64,000 nucleotides of DNA, from the NCBI RefSeq assembly GCF_030272895.1, contig NZ_JALRNF010000011.1, positions 75,026 through 139,025 of the forward strand, given 5' to 3'. Shown in pieces: positions 53,410 through 64,000 of this stretch (position 1 is its first letter; each line of letters begins with the position of its first letter). The position numbers were made by a program, and so were the translations under genes. The notes below the pieces were generated by a model. That model saw nothing but the letters and a program-made list of their open reading frames with translations, was not told the origin of the DNA and ran no database searches. The DNA is from Pseudomonas sp. BGr12. GTDB taxonomy: Bacteria > Pseudomonadota > Gammaproteobacteria > Pseudomonadales > Pseudomonadaceae.

Positions 53410-54123
53410 ATGGCCCAGTCGGAAACCGTTGAACGCATTCTCGATGCTGCCGAGCAGTTGTTCGCGGAAAAAGGTTTTGCCGAAACCTCATTGCGGCTGA
53501 TCACCAGCAAGGCCGGCGTCAACCTGGCGGCGGTGAACTACCATTTCGGTTCGAAGAAGGCGCTGATCCAGGCGGTCTTCTCGCGTTTCCTCGGTCCTTT
53601 CTGCACCAGCCTCGAGCGTGAGCTGGAGCGGCGCCAGGCCCGTCCCGAGCACAAGCCCAGCCTCGAAGAGCTGCTGGAGATGCTGGTCGAGCAGGCGCTG
53701 GTGGTGCAGCCACGCAGCGGTAACGACCTGTCCATCTTCATGCGCCTGCTGGGCCTGGCCTTCAGCCAGAGCCAGGGTCACCTGCGTCGCTACCTGGAAG
53801 ACATGTACGGCAAGGTGTTCCGCCGCTACATGCTGCTGGTCAACGAAGCCGCGCCGCGTATTCCGCCGATCGAGCTGTTCTGGCGCGTGCACTTCATGCT
53901 CGGCGCCGCTGCGTTCAGCATGTCCGGGATCAAGGCCTTGCGCGCGATCGCCGAGACCGATTTCGGCGTCAATACCTCGATCGAGCAGGTCATGCGCCTG
54001 ATGGTACCGTTCCTCGCCGCCGGCATGCGCGCCGACAGCGGCGTCACCGACGAGGCCATGGCCGCCGCGCAACTGCGTCCGCGCAGCAAATCGGCAAACC
54101 ATACGGTCACTGCCAAGGCCTGA
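53410..54123 (+). CDS. psrA: TetR-family fatty-acid-responsive regulator PsrA
   Basis: TetR-type regulator of 237 residues. Helix-turn-helix at about 27-47 (SLRLITSKAGVNLAAVNYHFGSKKALI). PsrA binds long-chain fatty acids, activates rpoS and represses beta-oxidation genes, including its own gene. Identification rests on the residues, position beside lexA and the tandem operators upstream. ATG 53410 begins MAQSETVERILDAAE. Confidence 0.95.
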   Translation: MAQSETVERILDAAEQLFAEKGFAETSLRLITSKAGVNLAAVNYHFGSKKALIQAVFSRFLGPFCTSLERELERRQARPEHKPSLEELLEMLVEQALVVQPRSGNDLSIFMRLLGLAFSQSQGHLRRYLEDMYGKVFRRYMLLVNEAAPRIPPIELFWRVHFMLGAAAFSMSGIKALRAIAETDFGVNTSIEQVMRLMVPFLAAGMRADSGVTDEAMAAAQLRPRSKSANHTVTAKA

Positions 54124-54168
54124 TGCCATGGCTGGGCGCCGCGGGCCGCATCGGCTAAGCTAGCGCCC

Positions 54169-54693
54169 ATGCCCAGTCTCGATCTACTGCACATTTCCCT
54201 TGCCGATCAATGCCTCTACGGATTTGCCCGGGGGCAGTTGCGCCTGCGCCTGCCGGTGTCCACGGCGTTGAACGGCGCCGGCGAGCGCAATGGCTCGGGC
54301 TGCACGCCCCGCGGCCTGCACCAGGTGCGGGCGAAGATCGGCGCAGGCTTACCACCCGGCGCGGTGCTGCGTGGGCGGCGCTGGACCGGTGAAACCTGGA
54401 CGCCGGCGCTGCATGCGCAGTTTCCCGACCGCGACTGGATCCTCACCCGCATCCTCTGGCTCAGCGGCTGCGAGCCGGGCTTCAACCGCCTGGGGCCGGT
54501 CGACACCTTCCGCCGCTACATTTACCTGCACGGCACGCCCGACAGCGAACCCATGGGCGTGGCGTTGTCCCATGGCTGTGTGCGCCTGCGCAATGCCGAC
54601 CTGCTGACCCTGTTCGACCAGGTGCCGCTGCATTGCCCGGTACAGATCGACGAAGTCGCGTGCCCCCAATGGGCTGACGCGCCCCTCTACTGA
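54169..54693 (+). CDS. L,D-transpeptidase (YkuD domain)
   Basis: Protein of 174 residues with the YkuD signature: IYLHGTPD (catalytic-site His) and SHGCVRLRN with catalytic Cys137. No signal peptide is visible at the N-terminus (MPSLDLLHISLADQCLYGF), unusual for an enzyme that acts on periplasmic peptidoglycan. Precedes nagZ by 10 bases, so they are an operon. Confidence 0.88.
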   Translation: MPSLDLLHISLADQCLYGFARGQLRLRLPVSTALNGAGERNGSGCTPRGLHQVRAKIGAGLPPGAVLRGRRWTGETWTPALHAQFPDRDWILTRILWLSGCEPGFNRLGPVDTFRRYIYLHGTPDSEPMGVALSHGCVRLRNADLLTLFDQVPLHCPVQIDEVACPQWADAPLY

Positions 54694-54703
54694 AGGATTA
54701 TTT

Positions 54704-55714
54704 ATGAGTGCCAGCCTGCAAGGCTCCTTGATGGTGGATATCGCCGGTACCTGGCTGACCGCCGAAGATCGCCAGCTTCTGCGCCAGCCCGAAGTGGCCG
54801 GCCTGATCATCTTTGCCCGCAACATCGACTGCCCGCGCCAGGTGCGTGAGCTGACCGCCTCGATCCGCGCCATCCGCCCCGACCTGATCCTGGCCGTCGA
54901 CCAGGAAGGCGGGCGGGTCCAGCGCCTGCGTCAGGGCTTCGTGCGCCTGCCGGCCATGCGCGCGATTGCCGACAACGACAACGCCGAGTACCTGGCCGAG
55001 CAGTGCGGCTGGCTGATGGCGACCGAAGTCCTGGCGGTCGGCCTGGACCTCAGCTTCGCCCCGGTGCTCGACCTGGATCACCAGCGCAGCGCTGTGGTCG
55101 GCAGCCGCGCTTTCGAGGGTGACCCGCAGCGGGCCACGGCCCTGGCCGGCGCCTTTATCCGTGGCATGAACGCGGCCGGCATGGCGGCCTGTGGCAAGCA
55201 CTTCCCCGGTCATGGCTGGGCCGAGGCCGACTCGCACGTCGCCATTCCTACCGACGAGCGCAGCCTCGAGCAGATCCGCGCCGTCGACCTGGTGCCTTTT
55301 GCGCGCCTCAGCGGCCAGCTGGCGGCGGTCATGCCGGCCCATGTCATCTACCCGCAGGTCGATAACCAGCCGGCCGGTTTCTCCCGGCGCTGGTTGCAGG
55401 AAATCCTGCGCGGCGAGCTGGGCTTTGACGGGGTGATCTTCAGCGACGACCTGTCGATGGCCGGTGCCCATGTGGTGGGTGATGCTGCCAGTCGCATCGA
55501 GGCGGCACTGAGCGCCGGGTGTGACATGGGCCTGGTGTGCAACGACCGGGCGGCAGCCGAGCTGGCCTTGAGCGCGGCCCAGCGCCTGAAGGTCAAGCCG
55601 TCGCCGCGTATCGCGCAGATGCGCGGGCAGGGCTTTGCGCGCACCGATTATCGCCAGCAGCCGCGTTGGCTGGAGGCGCTGGGGGCGTTGAAGGAAGCCC
55701 AGCTGGTCGATTGA
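54704..55714 (+). CDS. nagZ: beta-N-acetylhexosaminidase NagZ
   Basis: Cytosolic glycoside hydrolase family 3 enzyme of 336 residues that removes GlcNAc from anhydromuropeptides in cell-wall recycling, so it also shapes AmpR-controlled beta-lactamase induction. Motifs: AVDQEGGRVQRLR, CGKHFPGHGWAEADSH (catalytic acid-base loop) and FSDDLSMAGA with the nucleophile Asp. Operon with the L,D-transpeptidase. Confidence 0.96.
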   Translation: MSASLQGSLMVDIAGTWLTAEDRQLLRQPEVAGLIIFARNIDCPRQVRELTASIRAIRPDLILAVDQEGGRVQRLRQGFVRLPAMRAIADNDNAEYLAEQCGWLMATEVLAVGLDLSFAPVLDLDHQRSAVVGSRAFEGDPQRATALAGAFIRGMNAAGMAACGKHFPGHGWAEADSHVAIPTDERSLEQIRAVDLVPFARLSGQLAAVMPAHVIYPQVDNQPAGFSRRWLQEILRGELGFDGVIFSDDLSMAGAHVVGDAASRIEAALSAGCDMGLVCNDRAAAELALSAAQRLKVKPSPRIAQMRGQGFARTDYRQQPRWLEALGALKEAQLVD

Positions 55715-55737
55715 GTTTGCCGGGGCTGCCTTGCAGC

Positions 55738-55815
55738 CCATCGCAGGCTTCGCCAGCTCCCACAGGGGGGGCTCAGGTAGAGGGTTCTGTGGGCGCTGGC
55801 GAAGCCTGCGATGGG
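55738..55815. repeat. REPIN-like inverted repeat
   Basis: CCCATCGCAGGCTTCGCCAG at 55738 and the inverted GCTGGCGAAGCCTGCGATGG near 55796 flank a short centre; same REP subtype as at 4754-4890 (ATCGCAGGC core). Confidence 0.9.
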
Positions 55816-55816
55816 C

Positions 55817-58141
<2,325 letters not shown>

Positions 58142-58143
58142 TT

Positions 58144-58662
58144 TCAGGGCTTGCTGACCTTGAGCAGCAGGGCCAGGTGGCCGCCGTCAAGGAAGGTCAG
58201 TTCTCCATTTTTCACCGTGTTGTTGCTCTGCTTGAACTGCTCGCTCTGGATCACGCTGCCGTTGCCGTCGAACTGGTTGATCCAGAAACTGGTGTCGACG
58301 GCGATAAAGCGCTCTTCCGTTACGTTCAGGTTGCCCTCGATCGGGAAGTGGCCGAAGTGTTCCTTGCCGTCGCTGATGGCAACGGTGCCGGCATCCTGTT
58401 GCCAGGCCTTGTGCAGCAACACGGTGTACTTGCTCGGGTCGGCCGCAAGTTTTGCAACTTCGTCGTTCAGCAAGGGCTGGCGCATGTCGCCTTCGGCCGG
58501 GGGCTGGCCCGCGTTGCGCCAGTCTTCGGGGGCGAACTGGCTGGTAATGGCCGGCACGGCGTTCTGCCGCACCAGGATCATCTCGACCTGATAAACGCCT
58601 TCGGCGAAGGCTGCTGGGGCGAACAGGGCCAGCAGCAGGGTCAGGCAGCGAATGGCACGCAT
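58144..58662 (-). CDS. CsiV-family periplasmic protein
   Basis: Protein of 172 residues with a cleaved signal peptide (MRAIRCLTLLLALFAPAAFAEG, about 1-21). The mature part reads VYQVEMILVRQNAVPAITSQFAPEDWRN. In Vibrio cholerae CsiV is a peptidoglycan-binding partner of LpoA and PBP1A needed for cell shape. The role here is inferred from family resemblance. It lies between mfd and the SNF2 gene, 10 bases downstream of mfd and 2 bases before the SNF2 start, so the three genes are one operon. Confidence 0.82.
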   Translation of the reverse strand: MRAIRCLTLLLALFAPAAFAEGVYQVEMILVRQNAVPAITSQFAPEDWRNAGQPPAEGDMRQPLLNDEVAKLAADPSKYTVLLHKAWQQDAGTVAISDGKEHFGHFPIEGNLNVTEERFIAVDTSFWINQFDGNGSVIQSEQFKQSNNTVKNGELTFLDGGHLALLLKVSKP

Positions 58663-58672
58663 GGGATTTCCT

Positions 58673-62122
<3,450 letters not shown>

Positions 62123-62307
62123 GGGAGGTCGAGCTCCAAGCGTTGCGACAAAGACGCCAATTGTACCGTTCAGAGGCCCGTGCTGTCAGGCTTGCGCGGG
62201 CTAAAAAGCCTGTAGTGACACGTCGGCGACAGGCGCTCATTGCTCGATGGGCCGCGGGGCGTCATAATGTAGCCCCTTTTTTCTGTCCCTACATGTGGAA
62301 GGTTCCC

Positions 62308-63756
62308 GTGACTCAGAAGCCCGACCAGTGTCTTGGTGAGTGGATTGATCGTGAAGCACTTGCAGAAGCGATGATCCCGCTTATCGGTCAGCTCTACCGC
62401 AATAACAATGTGGTGAGCTCGATCTATGGCCGCAGCCTGATCAACCGCTCGGTGATCTCGATCCTCAAAGCGCACCGCTTTGCCCGTCATCGCCAAACCG
62501 ACGAAACCGAACTCTCTGTCCACGAGACATTCCCGCTGCTCAAGGCCATGAGCGAGCTGAAACTGGGCGCCGCTTCGGTCGACCTGGGCAAGCTGGCCAA
62601 CAAGTTCAAGCAAGAAGGCAACGGCCGTAGCGCCGAGCAGTTCGTGCGTGAAGAAATGGCTGACGTGGTTGGCCAGCAGAACGCTTCGGCGCGCAAAGGC
62701 ACCGACGTTGTCCTGTACGGTTTCGGTCGCATCGGCCGCCTGCTGGCGCGCATCCTGATCGAAAAAACCGGTGGTGGCGACGGCCTGCGCCTGCGCGCCA
62801 TCGTCGTGCGCAAAGGCGCCGAGAACGATCTGGTCAAGCGTGCCAGCCTGCTGCGTCGTGACTCGGTGCACGGTCCGTTCGATGGCACCATCACCATCGA
62901 CGAAGCCAACAACACCATCACTGCCAACGGCAACCTGATCCAGGTTATCTACGCCAAGAGCCCGAGCGAAGTCGACTACACCCAGTACGGCATCGAAAAC
63001 GCCCTGATCGTGGACAACACCGGTGTATGGCGTGACGCCGACGGCCTGGGCCAGCACCTGGCCTGCCCGGGCGCTGCCCGCGTGATCCTCACCGCACCTG
63101 GCAAGGGCGCGCTGAAGAACATCGTTCACGGCATCAACCACGGCGACATCACTGCCGACGACAAGATCATCTCGGCTGCCTCCTGCACCACCAACGCCAT
63201 CGTGCCGGTGCTCAAGGCTGTCAATGACAAGTACGGCATCGTCAACGGCCACGTCGAAACCGTTCACTCGTTCACCAACGACCAGAACCTGATCGACAAC
63301 TTCCACAAGGGCAGCCGTCGTGGCCGCGCCGCGCCGCTGAACATGGTCATCACCGAAACCGGTGCTGCCACCGCAGCCGCCAAGGCACTGCCAGTGCTCA
63401 AGGGCAAGCTGACCGGCAACGCGATCCGCGTACCTACGCCGAACGTGTCGATGGCCATCCTGAACCTGAACCTGGAAAAGGCCACCAACCGCGACGAAAT
63501 CAACGAGTACCTGCGCCAGATGGCCATGCACTCGGACCTGCACAAGCAGATCGACTACGTCAGCTCCCAGGAAGTGGTATCCACCGACTTCGTTGGCTCG
63601 CGCCACGCCGGTGTGGTCGATGCCGAAGCCACCATCTGCAACGATAACCGCGTTGTCCTGTACGTCTGGTACGACAACGAATTCGGTTACAGCTGCCAGG
63701 TTGTGCGTGTGATGGAAGACATGGCCGGCGTCAACCCGCCAGCTTTCCCACGCTAA
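62308..63756 (+). CDS. gap: glyceraldehyde-3-phosphate dehydrogenase (long form)
   Basis: NAD-type GAPDH of 482 residues, about 140 longer than the usual type. The extra N-terminal region (MTQKPDQCLGEWIDREALAEAMIPLIGQLYRNNNVVSS) precedes the nucleotide fold (VVLYGFGRIGRLLARILIEKTG). Catalytic Cys293 lies in SAASCTTNAIVPV. Pseudomonas carries this long form beside mfd. GTG 62308 with GGAAGG five bases before it is chosen; ATG 62293 overlaps that ribosome site. Strong terminator after it. Confidence 0.94.
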   Translation: MTQKPDQCLGEWIDREALAEAMIPLIGQLYRNNNVVSSIYGRSLINRSVISILKAHRFARHRQTDETELSVHETFPLLKAMSELKLGAASVDLGKLANKFKQEGNGRSAEQFVREEMADVVGQQNASARKGTDVVLYGFGRIGRLLARILIEKTGGGDGLRLRAIVVRKGAENDLVKRASLLRRDSVHGPFDGTITIDEANNTITANGNLIQVIYAKSPSEVDYTQYGIENALIVDNTGVWRDADGLGQHLACPGAARVILTAPGKGALKNIVHGINHGDITADDKIISAASCTTNAIVPVLKAVNDKYGIVNGHVETVHSFTNDQNLIDNFHKGSRRGRAAPLNMVITETGAATAAAKALPVLKGKLTGNAIRVPTPNVSMAILNLNLEKATNRDEINEYLRQMAMHSDLHKQIDYVSSQEVVSTDFVGSRHAGVVDAEATICNDNRVVLYVWYDNEFGYSCQVVRVMEDMAGVNPPAFPR

Positions 63757-63774
63757 GCTTCATTGTGTGACTGA

Positions 63775-63806
63775 AAACGGGGACCTTTGGGTTCCCGTTT
63801 TTTTTT
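63775..63806 (+). terminator. intrinsic terminator of gap
   Basis: AACGGGGACC, short loop, GGGTTCCCGTT, then nine T residues in all. Confidence 0.95.
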
Positions 63807-63843
63807 GGTTCTTCACGACATGCCGTGGGCTATGATTCTAGGG

Positions 63844-63886
63844 TTGAGTTGAGTTGAGTTGAGTTGAGTTGAGTTGAGTTGAGTTG
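63844..63886. repeat. TTGAG pentanucleotide tandem repeat, eight copies plus TTG
   Basis: Eight perfect TTGAG units then TTG. Unit length of five means copy-number change would shift a reading frame, but it is outside any gene I can see. Confidence 0.97.
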
Positions 63887-63937
63887 GACTGAGGCCGCGA
63901 GCTTATCCATTCAATGTGGCGATGCTGCCGGCCCCTT

Positions 63938-63978
63938 CCGCCTTTACGGCGGCCTACTTTTCTCTTGGGAAAAGTAGG
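63938..63978. repeat. double hairpin element
   Basis: CCGCC-TTTAC-GGCGG (63938-63952) directly followed by CCTACTTTTC-TCTTGG-GAAAAGTAGG (63953-63978), both perfect stems. A dispersed element of this look, with the CCTACTTTTC arm, occurs in many pseudomonads. Confidence 0.8.
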
Positions 63979-64000
63979 CAAAACCGCTGGCTCCTGCATC

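Larger units (their letters stand above)
63757..64000. other. intergenic end of window
   Basis: Contains the gap terminator, a TTGAG tandem repeat at 63844-63886 and two adjacent hairpins at 63938-63978. No gene is visible; an open frame through the second hairpin (RPTFLLGKVGKTAGSC) recurs in many Pseudomonas genomes as a spurious call. Confidence 0.6.

Noticed and set aside
63938-64000. Short frame encoding RPTFLLGKVGKTAGSC
   Set aside because: Lies in a dispersed hairpin element and has no start codon context; treated as non-coding repeat.

Overview
The window is a 64 kb piece of a Pseudomonas chromosome, most likely from the fluorescens/putida side of the genus. The evidence is high GC, repeated REP/REPIN elements with the core GGAGCGGGCTTGCCCCGCGA, and gene blocks known from memory of Pseudomonas genomes: aer-acnA-rlmM-tusA, and a long block running yegS, slt, uup, usp, fadBA, topA, sulA-lexA, psrA, nagZ, mfd, gap. 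It is almost entirely core genome. I see no prophage, insertion sequence, CRISPR array or obvious genomic island.

Layout. 1-2935 holds a two-component system of BvgA/BvgS type: a NarL-type regulator followed by a very large sensor with two periplasmic solute-binding domains, cut off at the window edge. It sits next to an AT-rich spacer. 3239-9440 holds a dGTPase, a three-gene membrane-protein operon (DUF883/YqjD type, holin-like YqjE type, and a small protein), an ammonium transporter and a KefB/YbaL-type antiporter. 9592-11691 holds small enzymes, a LexA-controlled small gene of unknown function and an RluA-type pseudouridine synthase. 11826-21464 holds aer, a CPBP protease, acnA, rlmM, tusA, a MATE pump and pdxB. 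21514-27426 holds a small unknown gene, an ABC exporter, a chemoreceptor and a malate:quinone oxidoreductase that carries a lipoprotein signal. 27553-30448 holds a glycine-zipper protein, a tRNA-Pro(CGG), a YgdI/R lipoprotein and moaB-moeA. 30437-33200 holds a glycosyltransferase and an AlgA-type GDP-mannose enzyme. 33416-38929 holds a YegS lipid kinase, a NarL-type two-component pair, a degenerate Hpt protein divergent from cheV, and a MOSC protein. 39046-63756 holds slt, uup, a universal stress protein, fadBA, topA, sulA-lexA, psrA, an L,D-transpeptidase, nagZ, the mfd-csiV-like-SNF2 operon and gap. The last 240 bases hold a terminator, a TTGAG pentanucleotide repeat and a double hairpin.

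Regulatory links readable from the sequence: two LexA boxes before lexA-sulA and a third perfect one before the gene at 10443; tandem PsrA-type operators before psrA and a weaker pair before fadBA; FliA (sigma-28) promoters before aer and cheV; a possible sigma-54 promoter before the ammonium transporter; an intrinsic terminator only 32 bases before the start codon of the chemoreceptor at 23829, suggesting attenuation; and a minus-strand terminator in the fadBA upstream region with no gene to serve, suggesting a small RNA.

I found no convincing new multi-gene system. The best leads are the chemoreceptor leader terminator, the orphan SOS gene, the possible small RNA beside fadBA and the degenerate Hpt gene facing cheV. 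Start sites were chosen by eye from ribosome binding sites and family knowledge; no database search was run.
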